Positions 1 to 9,590 of a stretch of DNA of 64,000 bases are shown one piece after another. The translations under genes and the position numbers were made by a program. Below the pieces are notes generated by a model that saw only the letters and a list, made by a program, of their open reading frames with translations, ran no database searches and was not told the DNA's origin. The number at the start of each line of letters is the position of its first letter. The stretch's first letter is position 1. This DNA is from Actinomycetes bacterium (GTDB lineage Bacteria; Actinomycetota; Thermoleophilia; Gaiellales; Gaiellaceae): positions 36,540-100,539 of the forward strand of contig JAPOVR010000125.1 in the NCBI GenBank assembly GCA_026708005.1, in the 5' to 3' direction.

Positions 1-299
1 TTCGGGATGACTCCGCGCGTGCACTCGACCTTGATGTAGGCATCGTCCCAGTTACCGGCCTTCACGCAGCGGGCGAGGATGCGCTTCATCGCGTCCTGGT
101 CGTAGGGGTTCGAGAGGCGGAAGCCCTTGCACGAGACCTCGAATCGGTCGAGATGCTCGTCGAGCTTGAAGAACCAGCCCTTCCAGACCGAGGTGACGTC
201 GTAGACGACGTCGCTGTAGATGAAGCCGGCGTCGAACACCGACACCTGCGCCTCCTTGGGCGAGATGTACCTCCCCTCGATGAAGACCGAAAGGGCCAT
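1..299 (-). CDS. Class IV aminotransferase, N-terminal part (cut by window edge)
   Basis: The reverse strand is open from an ATG at 299 to the left edge, giving 99 codons and no stop. The protein begins MALSVFIEGRYIS and contains VFDAGFIYSDVVYDV followed by KLDEHLDRF. This is the N-terminal pattern of fold-type IV PLP enzymes (branched-chain, D-amino-acid and R-selective aminotransferases). The PLP lysine would lie beyond the window. The gene is divergent from the MaoC gene at 476, with about 175 bases between them. The exact substrate cannot be told from this fragment. Confidence 0.8.
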   Translation of the reverse strand, partial: MALSVFIEGRYISPKEAQVSVFDAGFIYSDVVYDVTSVWKGWFFKLDEHLDRFEVSCKGFRLSNPYDQDAMKRILARCVKAGNWDDAYIKVECTRGVIP

Positions 300-475
300 C
301 GGCTTCTCTCCCCTCGTCGATCGCGCTTCGCCCGGCTGGACAGTGGGCTTGCACGGAGTCTACGCGGTTGCTGCCCCACCCGTCAGCGCAGCGACAGGTC
401 GGGAGCGCACTGGCCGCACGGGTGAGAGCAGCTCGAGCGCCGCGCACAGGCCGCGTACGCCAGAATGCGAGCGTC

Positions 476-1003
476 GTGGATGCCGTGGCGCCGAAGACAT
501 GGGGTGGCCGAGTCTTCGAGGACTTCGCTGTCGGCGATGTCTACTGGAGTCGCGCCGGCCGCACGGTGACGGAGACCGACAACGTCTGGATCACCTGCAT
601 GACGCAGGCCTACAACCAGGTGCACTTCAACGCTCTCCTGGCGGAACGAACCCGGTTTGGCGAGACGATCGTCTACTCGGCCCTGACGCTTGCGATCGTG
701 GGCGGACTGAGCGTGCCTGATACGAGCGAGAATGCGGCGGCGAATCTCGGCTTCGAGGAGGTCCGTCTGCCGAGGCCCGTGTACGCAGGTGACACCTTGT
801 GGGCAGAGAGCGAGATTCTCGAGACCCGACCGTCGGCATCGAGGCCGAACGTCGGCATTGTTCGGATGCGCACGAGAGGCATCAACCAGCGCAAGGAGGT
901 CGCGATCGAGTTTCTGAAGGCGTTCATGGTCTACCGCCGCGGGGCGCTGGAGCTATCAGGGCTTGTCCTGGAGCCGGCTGAACCGTGGGGGAGCGACGCG
1001 TGA
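476..1003 (+). CDS. MaoC-family hot-dog dehydratase
   Basis: A 175-residue protein of MaoC-like (R)-hydratase type: it starts near the motif GRVFEDFAVGDVY, has the central FGETIVYSALTLAI segment that replaces the usual 'GR..' helix region, and ends with the typical hot-dog strands (PVYAGDTLWAESEILETR). Members hydrate enoyl-CoA or related thioesters in the cytoplasm. I chose GTG 476 because the sequence upstream in this frame is Arg/Ala-rich and unlike the family; no clear Shine-Dalgarno sequence precedes it, so the start is uncertain. The stop overlaps the next gene by four bases, so the two are probably co-translated. Confidence 0.8.
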   Translation: MDAVAPKTWGGRVFEDFAVGDVYWSRAGRTVTETDNVWITCMTQAYNQVHFNALLAERTRFGETIVYSALTLAIVGGLSVPDTSENAAANLGFEEVRLPRPVYAGDTLWAESEILETRPSASRPNVGIVRMRTRGINQRKEVAIEFLKAFMVYRRGALELSGLVLEPAEPWGSDA

Positions 1004-1680
1004 GCAGCGGCGACGCAGTCGGTGAGCACACGCTCAGACAGCGGCTTGACCCGGCCTCGACAGCGCTCGTCATCATCGACATGCAGTACGCGAGCGCGTG
1101 CAGGACGACCGGCTTTGGGCGCTGGCTCGCTGAGCAGGGGCGTACGGCAGAGGCCTCGTATCGTTTCGACCGGATCGAGCAGCTGCTCGTCCCCAATATC
1201 GCGCGGCTGCTCTCGCACTTCCGCGAGGCTGGGCTGCCGGTGGTGTTCGTGCGGCTCGGGGCGCAGATGAGAGGCTGCCGCGACCTGATCCCACACCTTC
1301 GCGATCTCGAGCTTGCCTTCGGCAACATCGAGGGTGAGCGCGAGTACGAGATCCTCGATGAGCTGGCCCCGCTCCCAGGCGAGGCCGTCGTCACGAAGCT
1401 CTCAGCAAGCGCGTTCACCTCATCGGGAATCGAGGCGCTCCTACGCAACCTCGGAACGAGGTCGCTTGTGTTGACGGGGGTGTCAACCAGCCAGTGCGTC
1501 GATCTGACAGCCCGCGATGCGGCCGACCGAGGGTTCCACTGCCTCGTGGTCGAGGACGCGGTGGCCGAGGACCGCGAGGAGTGGCACGACTCGACACTCG
1601 AGCAGTTCCAGCGGCTGTTCGGGCGGGTTGCGAAGACGGACGGCGTGCTCGCTGAGCTTGCAGGGATTCCGTCTCCGTAG
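1000..1680 (+). CDS. Isochorismatase-like cysteine hydrolase
   Basis: A 226-residue alpha/beta hydrolase of the isochorismatase/nicotinamidase superfamily. The catalytic triad is visible: Asp in ALVIIDMQ (about residue 27), Lys in VTKLSASAF (about 133) and Cys in VSTSQCVDL (about 166), and the cis-peptide region precedes the Cys. The GTG start overlaps the TGA of the MaoC gene (GTGA) and has a purine-rich GGGGGAG ribosome site about seven bases upstream; an in-frame GTG at 985 is less likely. Substrate unknown: the family covers isochorismate, nicotinamide, N-carbamoyl compounds and others. Its position between a MaoC gene and an SDR gene suggests a small catabolic operon. Confidence 0.85.
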   Translation: MSSGDAVGEHTLRQRLDPASTALVIIDMQYASACRTTGFGRWLAEQGRTAEASYRFDRIEQLLVPNIARLLSHFREAGLPVVFVRLGAQMRGCRDLIPHLRDLELAFGNIEGEREYEILDELAPLPGEAVVTKLSASAFTSSGIEALLRNLGTRSLVLTGVSTSQCVDLTARDAADRGFHCLVVEDAVAEDREEWHDSTLEQFQRLFGRVAKTDGVLAELAGIPSP

Positions 1681-1877
1681 GGTCTCGACCCGTAGCGTCC
1701 CGACCCCATAGCGTCGCCACGCGCTACCAGGCAGGCTCGGCACGCACGGCGGGCGTAGGTGGTGCGGCGAGCAGGCGTAGACCGAGGGAGCTGCGGGAGC
1801 GGCGAGCTGTGCGGAGGGGCAGCAGTCGCAGAGGACGACTCCAAGGGAAGAGCGCATAGAATAACCGTGCGAGGTCC

Positions 1878-2636
1878 ATGGACGAGCGCAAGGCAATCAT
1901 CGTGACGGGCGCGGCCGGCGGACTCGGGAGCCGCACGATCGCCGCGCTTGCCGCAGCCCGGCATCGCGTGCTCGCCGTTGACCTCGATAGCGAGGGGCTC
2001 GGACGTGTGGTCGACGGCATCGACGGGGACGTCGTGGCTCATGCGGCCGATCTGACGGGCTCGCAGGAGGTTGCTGGGACCGTTGCACGGGCCGTCGAGG
2101 CGTTCGGCCGGCTCGATGGGATCTTCAACAACGCGGCGATCGAGGGTCCGCTCCAACCCATTGGCGACTACGCGGACGACGAGTTCGACTGGGTTATGCG
2201 GGTGAACTGCCGGACGGTGTGGCTTGGGATGAAGTACGCGCTTCCCGCGCTGCTTGACTCCGGCGGAGGCGTGATTCTCAACACGGCCTCGACCGGTGGC
2301 ATGATGGGCTGGCCGGGCCTCTCGGGCTACGTTGCCTCGAAGCACGCCGTCATCGGCATGACCCGTGCGGTGGCTCTCGAGAACACCGGAAACGGCATCC
2401 GCTGCAACGCGCTGTGCCCGGGGCCCATGGATACGAGGATGCTCTGGGCACTGGGCGAGGCCATCGCGCCAGGAGATCGATCCGAGCAGCAGCAGCAGTT
2501 TGAAGCAACGGTGCCGCTGGGACGCCTCGCGCAGCCCGAGGAGGTTGCCGCGTTCGCAAGCTGGCTGCTGACGGAGTGTCCTGGCTACCTGACGGGCGCG
2601 GTACTTCCCATCGACGGCGCCCAGACGGCTGGCTAG
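1878..2636 (+). CDS. Short-chain dehydrogenase/reductase (SDR)
   Basis: A 252-residue classical SDR. It has the TGAAGGLG nucleotide-binding loop at the N-terminus, an acidic residue after the second strand (AVDLDSEG) that favours NAD(H), the NNAAIEG motif, the catalytic Ser in NTASTGG, and YVASK (Tyr about 151, Lys about 155). The end has the usual PEEVAAFASWLL and SYLTGAVLPIDGA-type segments. The ATG at 1878 has a GAGGT ribosome site eight bases upstream. It probably oxidises or reduces a hydroxyl/keto group in the same pathway as the two genes before it, though about 200 bases separate them. Confidence 0.9.
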   Translation: MDERKAIIVTGAAGGLGSRTIAALAAARHRVLAVDLDSEGLGRVVDGIDGDVVAHAADLTGSQEVAGTVARAVEAFGRLDGIFNNAAIEGPLQPIGDYADDEFDWVMRVNCRTVWLGMKYALPALLDSGGGVILNTASTGGMMGWPGLSGYVASKHAVIGMTRAVALENTGNGIRCNALCPGPMDTRMLWALGEAIAPGDRSEQQQQFEATVPLGRLAQPEEVAAFASWLLTECPGYLTGAVLPIDGAQTAG

Positions 2637-2766
2637 CGGGCGGCCGACCAGCGGGCCAAGGGTAGTCAGCGAGGGGCGGCGGCACTGTTCGTTGACGGCG
2701 CCCAAGCGGCAGGCTGGCGGGCAGCTGACTGGCGTGGTGGCGCGTTGGCCTTCTCGGGTTTGAGCG

Positions 2767-3225
2767 CTAGTCGGTTTGGGACCGCCGGTAGCCGTCGCGA
2801 GCCGGGTTGGGATGGTGCCGTCCGTAGAAGCTGATCGTCGTTGTGAGCAGCCCGATCAGGGCGACGCCCGGGCCGACCGAGAAGCCCAGGACCTCGGCTC
2901 GAGCAAGGTCGAGCTCGAGGATTAGCGCACCCACCGTGATCCAGACCGCTGCGCCGATTGCGGGGAGCAGCGTTACGATCACGCTCCAGTCATGCCAGGG
3001 CTTGCCATGGCTGAGCCAGAGGCGCCAGCTGCCGAGCGCAACTGCGAACGCGGCGCCGGCCGGGATCGCGCCCATGCCCAGGCGGGCCGAGGTGGAGACG
3101 TCGGCGAACGCGAACGGCGCGGCCGCCGTCCAGATGCAGGTGAGCAGGATCGGGCCGAGGAGCCAGGAGGGGAGCACGCCGTTCGGCTCCGCCCGGATCC
3201 GCTCCGTGTCAGGCTCGGTCGTCAT
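2767..3225 (-). CDS. Small four-helix membrane protein
   Basis: A 152-residue protein with a charged N-terminus and four hydrophobic segments (starting LLGPILLTCIWTAA, LGMGAIPAGAAFAVALG, WSVIVTLLPAIGAAVWITVGALI and FSVGPGVALIGLLTTTISFY), then a polar arginine-rich tail. I do not recognise the family. It stands alone on the minus strand between the SDR gene and the VanW gene and is divergent from the latter. Codon use matches its neighbours, so it is likely a real gene. Confidence 0.6.
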   Translation of the reverse strand: MTTEPDTERIRAEPNGVLPSWLLGPILLTCIWTAAAPFAFADVSTSARLGMGAIPAGAAFAVALGSWRLWLSHGKPWHDWSVIVTLLPAIGAAVWITVGALILELDLARAEVLGFSVGPGVALIGLLTTTISFYGRHHPNPARDGYRRSQTD

Positions 3226-3421
3226 GAATCTCGGTGCAGTTCTGTTCGTTTATCGGCATGGTCTGACCTTACCCCGGGCGCAATCTTGCGCTACCGTCGA
3301 ACGTGGGTGGTGGTTCGGGGTGGCCCCAAGAGTGTTGAAACTGGCCATGTCTGCTTTGGGGAGGTCATAGAGGCGGGTTCGCTGAGCTGCGTTCGTCGTA
3401 CAATCGTCGCAGGAGGGGATC

Positions 3422-5359
3422 GTGTCCGTGGAGGTTGGTAAAGGGCAGCGCGACCGGTCTGGCCGCACGGCCGTGAAGGTGGCTGCTGGTGTCATCGCCG
3501 CCGTTGTGGTCGGGATGATCGTGGCTGCGCTGTACCTCGCTCGGTCGGTGGACGGCCACATCCCTCCAGCCGTCACGATCGCCGGAATCGATGTTGGCGG
3601 CAACTCGATCGATGAGGCTCGCGGCAAGCTCGAAGTGCTTGCGGCTGCGAGGCTCGACCAGCCGATTACGCTCGTCCATACGCGCGGGCAGCTGAGGACG
3701 ACGGTTGCCGAACTTGGGGTCGAGGCTCAGCTCGAGCGCGTGCTCGCACAGGCGCAGCAGAGCCGCGACGGCTGGAGTCGTCTCCGCGCGAGGCTTGGCT
3801 TTGCGCCCACGATCGACATCCCCCTCGGCTTCACGGCCCGACCGAAGCAGGTTCGGACGGCCGTCAGCGACATCGCGGCCGAGCTTGGGCGAGAGGTGGT
3901 CCCGCCCACCGTTGAGATCGACGAAGAGGAGATCGTCCCCGTCAAGGGCTCTTCGGGGAGTGAGATCGATCAAGACATGCTGTTCGAGCGCTTGGCGGGG
4001 TTGCCCGCAGTGGTCGAGATACCCCTACGCGAGGTCGAGCCGTCGATCACCTACGCTGAGGCGGTCCGCGCGGCCAGCTATGCGAGGCGGATCCTCGAGG
4101 AAATGCCCGCTGTCGTCAGCGGCGACGAGCGCGTGAAGTTCTCAAAGAAGCTACTGAGGAAGGCCCTTCGCTTTCGTGAGCGCGACGGAAGGCTCATCGT
4201 GTCCCTCGATCGGGCACCGCTGCGCTCTCGACTAGAGCGTACGTTCACGCAGCTCAAGCGGGAGCCGGCAGACGCGGAGTTTCGCGTTGCCGACGACATC
4301 GTGCGGATCGTCCAGTCGAGACCGGGACGAGAATTCGACTCTGGTGCAACCCTCGATGCGCTGTTGCCGAACCTCGGGGAGCCACAGGTTCCTGCTGAGT
4401 TCCACGAGATTGAGCCTGAGTTCAGCACGCGAGACGCCAAGAACATGAAGATCCGTAAAGAGATCAGCGCGTTCACGACGCGGTACGCCTGCTGCCAGGC
4501 GCGCGTTCAGAACATCCAGCTTGCCGCCAGCATCCTCGACGGCACCATCGTGGAGGCTGGGGCGACCTTCTCCCTCAACGAGGTGCTGGGGAAGCGAACC
4601 AAGGAGCGCGGCTTCGTGAAGGCGCCGCAGATCCTCAACGATCGGCTTGTTCCCGCAGTCGGCGGTGGTGTAAGCCAGGTCGCGACCACGATCTTCAACG
4701 CTGCATTCTTCGCAGGTCTTGAGCTCGTCGAGCATCGGCCGCACTCGTTCTACATCTCGCGGTATCCAATGGGCCGCGAGGCGACGGTCTCGTGGGGAGG
4801 GCCCGAGCTTGTGTTCCGAAACAACTGGCCTGCGGCGATCCTGATCAAGGCGTCGGCCGACGACACGTCGGTCACGTTCAGGTTCTATTCGGCGAAGCTC
4901 AACCGGCGGGTGACGACCGCGACGGGTGCTCCGCGCAACGTCGAGGAGGCAAAGGTCAAGCGCGAGCGGAATCCGGAGCTGCGGCCTGGCAAGCGGAAAG
5001 TCATTCAGGATGGGGGTATCGACGGGTTTACTGTCGACTACGCCCGCGCGGTATACCGCGGCGGCGAGCTGCTCAAGGAGGAGCGCTGGACGGTCAAGTA
5101 TGAGCCCCACCACAAGATCGTCGAGCTTGGGCCCAGGCCGCCCAAGGAGGATGAACCCGACGAGGATCCCACGGATGAGCCAGGCGAGCCGCCGGAGGTG
5201 GAGGAGGAGCCTGCACCCATCGACGGAGAGGTCGACGGAGAGCAAGAGAGTGGAGAGGATCCGGAATCGGAGAACGGCGGTAACGAGCTTTCGCCGACGG
5301 AGGAGTCGCCTTCGGAGGAGTCGCCTGCGGTCGAGGAGCAGCCGGACGAGGGGCAGTAG
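3422..5359 (+). CDS. VanW-family cell-wall protein with PG-binding-like repeats and G5-like domain
   Basis: A 645-residue envelope protein. Residues about 15-42 form one membrane-spanning signal anchor. The next 300 residues contain two PG_binding_4-like units (VTIAGIDVGGNSIDEARGKL is the typical opening). The VanW domain covers about 345-480 (YACCQARVQNI, GATFSLNEVLGKRT, GGGVSQVATTIFNA, HRPHSFYISRYP). A G5-like segment follows, and the last 70 residues are a Glu/Pro/Ser-rich tail. GTG 3422 is chosen because AGGAGGG lies four to ten bases before it. Family members are surface proteins linked to peptidoglycan; their precise activity is unsettled. The gene appears monocistronic. Confidence 0.9.
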   Translation: MSVEVGKGQRDRSGRTAVKVAAGVIAAVVVGMIVAALYLARSVDGHIPPAVTIAGIDVGGNSIDEARGKLEVLAAARLDQPITLVHTRGQLRTTVAELGVEAQLERVLAQAQQSRDGWSRLRARLGFAPTIDIPLGFTARPKQVRTAVSDIAAELGREVVPPTVEIDEEEIVPVKGSSGSEIDQDMLFERLAGLPAVVEIPLREVEPSITYAEAVRAASYARRILEEMPAVVSGDERVKFSKKLLRKALRFRERDGRLIVSLDRAPLRSRLERTFTQLKREPADAEFRVADDIVRIVQSRPGREFDSGATLDALLPNLGEPQVPAEFHEIEPEFSTRDAKNMKIRKEISAFTTRYACCQARVQNIQLAASILDGTIVEAGATFSLNEVLGKRTKERGFVKAPQILNDRLVPAVGGGVSQVATTIFNAAFFAGLELVEHRPHSFYISRYPMGREATVSWGGPELVFRNNWPAAILIKASADDTSVTFRFYSAKLNRRVTTATGAPRNVEEAKVKRERNPELRPGKRKVIQDGGIDGFTVDYARAVYRGGELLKEERWTVKYEPHHKIVELGPRPPKEDEPDEDPTDEPGEPPEVEEEPAPIDGEVDGEQESGEDPESENGGNELSPTEESPSEESPAVEEQPDEGQ

Positions 5360-6156
5360 GGCCGGCCGGGGTGTTTCGGCCCGCTGTTCATCCTGATCTT
5401 CTTGGGGCTGGCGCGCCACCAGGATGCGGTGTGAGGCAGGAGCGGGGTGAAGCCGCGCCGTTCGGCGGGGGCGGCCGAGTCGAAGGGCTCAGGCCCAGCG
5501 AGCTCGCCACGGCCTGCTCGCGCGGGGATGGCGATCGTGTCCATGCGGCCGCCGCGCCTGCTCGTTGAGCGTGTGGGGCATCTTTGGTGAGGAAAGCCAC
5601 GAGGTAGCTCTCCATCTGCGCCTCGGATCTGGGCCGTAGCTCTGAGGATCGAGGTTCTGTGTCCCGTCCGTCTGGCGGCTGTGCGCGCGGCGGCGGGGCG
5701 CAGAGTTGGCACAGTTTCATGACGCTTTCGTGACACACCGTACGGAAGCTGTGCGCTTTTCTCGGCTATCCTCCCCCGGGTGTTGGCGGGGGGAGGTGGG
5801 TTGCCTTTGTGCCCTCACGGAGGCCACTCGGCCGGCGCGAGGCCTCCCCGGCCAGGCTGAGATCAGGTGTCACTGCGCGCCGGCAGGCTCGGGTGGTCTA
5901 ATCGGGAGGCTCGTCACGCCGCCCCGGGCTGGAGGTCGGTGGCTCGGTGGCACAGCGGCTCGACAGGGCGACTCGGCCACTTCGCCCGACTCGGCGCGTA
6001 CGCAGGGATCGAAAGGTACCTAGCGTGCCGGCCTAGCCCCTCAGTCAGCCACACGGACAGGGCCCGCCGCCACCAATCACCGCCAAAGCACGTCCAGAAG
6101 CACCCAGGCACAACCACGCTGACCGAACAACCCGCTCGGATTTCCACCTCGCGGGG
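5360..6156 (+). other. Noncoding gap between convergent genes
   Basis: About 800 bases between the VanW gene and the aspartate dehydrogenase gene. No open frame here has coding-like composition. A GGGCCG...CGGCCC inverted repeat directly after the VanW stop could act as a terminator. The gap also holds copy A of the dispersed repeat. Nothing else is recognisable. Confidence 0.5.
5704..5811 (+). repeat. Dispersed ~105-bp repeat, copy A
   Basis: Shares order and sequence with copies B-E: AGTTGGCACAGT, then a pair of RTGAC motifs 11 bp apart (ATGAC and GTGAC), then AAGCTGTGCGC, TTTCTCGGCTA, TCCTCCCCCGGGTG, a G-rich run and TTGCC. It sits between convergent genes. The G-run here is less regular than in copies D-F. 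Confidence 0.75.
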
Positions 6157-6951
6157 TCAGGCGGGGAGGACGACTGTGGCCTGACGCGACTCCACCGCGG
6201 CCACGATGCTGAACGCGGTGACGGCAGACGTCTTGGGGTTCGTCTCGCTCGGCTCGCCCCAGGTCTCAACCGTTAGCCCGCCGAGTAATCCTTCCGCTTC
6301 GATCCTGCCCGTGCTACCCGATGCCGCGGGGTTCGCGACGAGCGCGATCTCGGTCTTGTCAAGGCCGATGCCAGCAAGCGCGATCGTCGCCGCGAGGTTG
6401 GCGTTCTTCGGAAAGGTCTGGGCCGCCTCGCGGGCTGGTCCCTCGTAGAACACCGTTGGCTCAGTCAGAGCGCCGAGCTCAACGAGCTGCTCGGCCTCCG
6501 TGCCCTTCCAGGCGCCCGGGGGCTTGGTGGACGTATACCTGACCCGGGTTAGGCCGCCGGCCCGCAGCGCCGAGAGTCCATCCATTCCGGCGGTGGCGCC
6601 GGCGGGCAGCAACATCCGAGAGCCTCCGGCTCGCGCGGCCGCTTGCAGGCGCTCGTACGTTGCTTCATCCGCCAACGCGCCGGTGGAGATGATCATGAGG
6701 TCGACGCCCGCGGCGAGGATCTGCCCGCCGTACTGGCGAACTACGCCCTGACCGGCACATTCCGCCACCAGCGAGGGCTCTGAGGCCAGCAGCTCGTCCA
6801 CGGACGTGGCGAGTACGGTGCCCTCGGGGACCTCGGGGCGCGCTGTCGGGTGGACGAGGATGCTCGAAACCCGGCAGGCCGCGCTGGCGGCGAGCTCGCG
6901 TGCCACAACCTGACCGATGGCACCGAAGCCGACGATCCCAACGTCAAGCAC
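6157..6951 (-). CDS. nadX: L-aspartate dehydrogenase
   Basis: A 264-residue NAD(P)-binding enzyme of the NadX/aspartate dehydrogenase family, which converts L-aspartate to iminoaspartate, a precursor of NAD. The Rossmann start VGIVGFGAIGQVVA follows directly after the chosen GTG at 6951. Family signatures are visible: ECAGQGVVRQYG, the LPAGATAGMDGLSAL segment, TSTKPPGAWKGT, and FPKNANLAATIALAGIGLD near the C-terminus. An upstream in-frame ATG would add about 27 arginine-rich residues and would overlap the divergent aminotransferase gene, so I prefer the GTG. No quinolinate synthase gene is adjacent in this window. Confidence 0.85.
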   Translation of the reverse strand: MLDVGIVGFGAIGQVVARELAASAACRVSSILVHPTARPEVPEGTVLATSVDELLASEPSLVAECAGQGVVRQYGGQILAAGVDLMIISTGALADEATYERLQAAARAGGSRMLLPAGATAGMDGLSALRAGGLTRVRYTSTKPPGAWKGTEAEQLVELGALTEPTVFYEGPAREAAQTFPKNANLAATIALAGIGLDKTEIALVANPAASGSTGRIEAEGLLGGLTVETWGEPSETNPKTSAVTAFSIVAAVESRQATVVLPA

Positions 6952-6999
6952 CCGGGCACCGTAGCGGCCCCGGCTCCTGTACGCACGGCTTCGGCGAGA

Positions 7000-8142
7000 A
7001 TGCCGGCCGTGGCGAGCCATCCTCCCGACCACCTCGTTCGTCCCCTCGTCCGAGCGCTCGATGCGTATGTGCCTGGTGAGCAGCCGCAGCGCGGACGCCT
7101 CATCAAGCTGAACACGAACGAGAATCCTTATCCGCCGTCACTAAAGGTGATCGCGGCAACGCGTGACGCTGTCGACGGCCGACTGCGCCTCTACCCCGAT
7201 CCGAGCGCGGCGAGACTGCGCATGCGGCTGGCCAAGCACCACGGGTGCGATCCAGCGAACATCATCGTGGGCAACGGCTCGGACGAGCTGCTCGCCGTGG
7301 CGGTACGCGCCTTCGCCGAGCCGGCTTCCTCGGTCTCGGCGAGCCGGCAGTCGGCAGCCACGGTCCAGTACCTCACGCCGAGCTATTCGCTCTATCCAAC
7401 GCTGGCCGAGAGCCACGGGGCGCGGCGGAACGAGGTGCCGCTCGAGGCCGACTTCACCCTTCCTTTGCCTGCGGCGCTCCGACGCGGTAGGAAGTGGGAT
7501 TTCGGGGCAGCGCTGACGTTCGTGACCACCCCGAACGCACCGAGCGGGCGGGGCTACTCGCAGGAGGAGCTGGAGTATCTCTGTTCCGCGATGGAGGGAG
7601 TGGTGGTGCTCGACGAGGCGTACGTTGACTTCGCCTCAGGCAACGCGCTGGCGCTCGCTCTCAGCCAGCCGCACGTGCTGGTTGCGCGCACCTTCTCGAA
7701 GGGCTACTCGCTCTGCTTCCAACGCGTGGGCTACGTCGTTGGCCACCGCGAGCTGATTGCCGCGCTCGCGAAGCTCAGAGACAGCTACAGCGTGAATGGC
7801 CTCGGTCAGGTCGCAGCGCTCGCCACGCTGGACGACCTGCCCTACTACCGGGCGAACGTCAAGCGCATCATCAAGACGCGCACGAGGCTCACGGGCGAGC
7901 TCGGCGCGCTTGGCTTCGAGGTGCTCCCGAGCGAGACGAACTTCCTCCTTGTTCGGCCGCCTGCACCGGAGGCGGCAACGTGGTTCACAGAGCTGCGGGC
8001 GCGGAAGATCCTCGTGCGCTACTTCGAGGGCTCGAGCCTGTCAGACCGGCTGCGAATCACCGTCGGCACCGACGAGGAGGTCGATACGCTGCTGCGCGCT
8101 GTGCGAGCAATCCTCCGGTCAGGGCCGTCTCGCAGCAGGTGA
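7000..8142 (+). CDS. hisC: Histidinol-phosphate aminotransferase-like enzyme (class I/II)
   Basis: A 380-residue PLP-dependent aminotransferase of the HisC type: LIKLNTNENPYPPS at the N-terminus, GNGSDELLAV for phosphate binding, TPNAPSGRGYS, VVLDEAYVDFA, and the PLP lysine in ARTFSKGYSLCFQRVGYVVG. The C-terminus has LPSETNFLLVRPP and RITVGT as expected. Start ATG 7000 places it 48 bases from the divergent nadX start; an earlier in-frame ATG at 6850 would lie inside nadX. No other his genes are nearby, so it may serve another aromatic or histidinol-phosphate-like substrate. Confidence 0.85.
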   Translation: MPAVASHPPDHLVRPLVRALDAYVPGEQPQRGRLIKLNTNENPYPPSLKVIAATRDAVDGRLRLYPDPSAARLRMRLAKHHGCDPANIIVGNGSDELLAVAVRAFAEPASSVSASRQSAATVQYLTPSYSLYPTLAESHGARRNEVPLEADFTLPLPAALRRGRKWDFGAALTFVTTPNAPSGRGYSQEELEYLCSAMEGVVVLDEAYVDFASGNALALALSQPHVLVARTFSKGYSLCFQRVGYVVGHRELIAALAKLRDSYSVNGLGQVAALATLDDLPYYRANVKRIIKTRTRLTGELGALGFEVLPSETNFLLVRPPAPEAATWFTELRARKILVRYFEGSSLSDRLRITVGTDEEVDTLLRAVRAILRSGPSRSR

Positions 8143-8907
8143 TCTCTGCCGTCCGTGAGGCGCGTCGATGCGATCGGGGCCTTCGCCAGCGGTCGTGGCG
8201 AAGGGGTAACCATGAGGTTTCCTCGGCTGCGTTCGCGAGGGTCCCCTGGAGTCTAGCGGTGAAGAGGATGGGCGAGTGGCGCTGGTCTGGATTGGGGCGG
8301 GCCGGCGCGGCCGGGCGCAGGGTGGAGTTGCCGGGTGCTGGCTGGAGCGGCTGGTCTGGAGCGGTGGAGCGCTGGGTGGAGCCCGTGGAGCGGCGCAACG
8401 GAGTTGGCTGGAGGGGCAGCTGAGCGCTCGGTGGGGAAGCTGAACGGGCAGTCGAGCGGCAGAGCGCAGTTGCGCACAGTCTTGGCGCAGTTTCGTGACG
8501 CTTTTGTGACAGGTTGCGCGCGAGCTGTGCGCGTTTCTCGGCTACCCTCCTTAGGTGGCGGGTGGGAGGCGGGCTGCCCCTTTGCAGCGGATGCGCGGCC
8601 CGGCTGGCCTCGACGCCTCTGCACAGCGACGGGCTGCCTGGCCTCGATGTCCCCATACGGCGGCTGGTGGGCTGCCCTTCACCGAGGCGGGCTTCGGCTA
8701 TCTGACGACCCCAGCGCGGGCGCGCTGCCGGCGGCCCAGAGGCTGCGCATCTGGCGGAGCTCAGCGAGGCGCGTCTGGCGGCAGCCACCGGGGCGAGCCC
8801 CAGCAGCCCAGGCAGCGCAGCCGAGCGGGTTGCGCCGGGCAGCCGCGTCTCCCGCCCAGCCTCTCGCCTTGGAAAACGCGCTGCTACGTCTAGCGGCAGC
8901 TCGGAGC
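8143..8907 (+). other. Noncoding gap between hisC-like gene and phoU
   Basis: A 765-base gap between convergent genes. The first half has irregular repeats of a TGGAGCGG/CTGGTCTGGAG type (about 8270-8420). The middle holds copy B of the dispersed repeat, and a further TGGTGGGCTGCCCTTC fragment near 8665 looks like a piece of the same repeat. No coding frame is convincing. Confidence 0.5.
8466..8585 (+). repeat. Dispersed ~105-bp repeat, copy B
   Basis: The best-preserved 5' half: GGCGCAGTTTCGTGACG followed by CTTTTGTGACAG, giving two GTGAC motifs exactly 11 bp apart. Then come GAGCTGTGCGCG, TTTCTCGGCTACCCTCC and a G-rich tail ending GGGCTGCCCC. It lies downstream of phoU between convergent genes. 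Confidence 0.8.
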
Positions 8908-9588
8908 TCAGAGCGCGCGGCCGTCGGGGTGCGAGGCGTCTGTGAACTCGCGGAACTCGCCCGTCACGACGTAGGCGGTCTGCTCGCCGATATCGACGGC
9001 GTTGTCGCCGATGCGCTCTAGGCAGCGTGACACGACGATCATCCGCATACCCCACTCCTGCAGTCCCGGCTCGCTCGCGAGCGCGAGCACCTGCTTCGTG
9101 ACGTTCCGGTTGCCGCGGTCGATCAGCTCGTCGAGGGCGACTAGCGCCTTGGCGCCCTCCACGTCGCGCCGGCCGAACGTGTCCATGGCGATCCGGATCA
9201 TCTCCTCCGCACGGGAGCCCATCTCCTCGAAGCCATCGATGAGCGAGCGCTTCATGTCGAGGTGGCTCGTGAGCTTTGTGAGCTTCGCGATCGTCACGCA
9301 CTGGTCGCCGATGCGCTCCAAGCGGATGTTGTTGTGGAGAACGGCGAGCACGAGGCGGAGGTCTGTCGCGACCGGCGTCTGCCGGGCGAGCAGGAGCTCG
9401 ATCTTCTTCTCGAGGTTGTGGTAGTGATCGTCAACCTCGTCGTCGAAGGCAATGATCTCGTCGGCCAGCTCGACATCCTGGGTCTCGAGTGCGTTAAGGG
9501 TGCCCCGAAGCGCTCGCAGGACGATGGCTCCCTCTTCCTGGAGGTTGGCCTCGAGCTCGCCCAGCTCCTGCTGGAATCCCGTGCGCAT
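8908..9588 (-). CDS. phoU: Phosphate transport system regulator PhoU
   Basis: A 226-residue all-helical protein made of two PhoU three-helix repeats. It contains the family motifs [20 protein letters not shown] in the first repeat and [20 protein letters not shown] in the second (E/DXXXD metal-cluster residues). PhoU links the Pst transporter to the PhoR kinase and represses the Pho regulon when phosphate is sufficient. ATG 9588 lies two bases after the pstB stop, so it is the last gene of pstSCAB-phoU. An ORF reading further upstream in this frame overlaps pstB and is not real. Confidence 0.95.
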   Translation of the reverse strand: MRTGFQQELGELEANLQEEGAIVLRALRGTLNALETQDVELADEIIAFDDEVDDHYHNLEKKIELLLARQTPVATDLRLVLAVLHNNIRLERIGDQCVTIAKLTKLTSHLDMKRSLIDGFEEMGSRAEEMIRIAMDTFGRRDVEGAKALVALDELIDRGNRNVTKQVLALASEPGLQEWGMRMIVVSRCLERIGDNAVDIGEQTAYVVTGEFREFTDASHPDGRAL

Positions 9589-9590
9589 GG

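Noticed and set aside
924..2705. Long minus-strand open frame across the isochorismatase and SDR genes (593 codons)
   Set aside because: High-GC shadow frame: Arg/Ser/Pro-rich, no domain, antisense to two well-recognised enzymes.
4232..5419. Minus-strand 395-codon frame opposite the VanW gene
   Set aside because: Leu/Arg-rich shadow with no motif; the plus-strand VanW frame has a signal anchor, domains and a good ribosome site.
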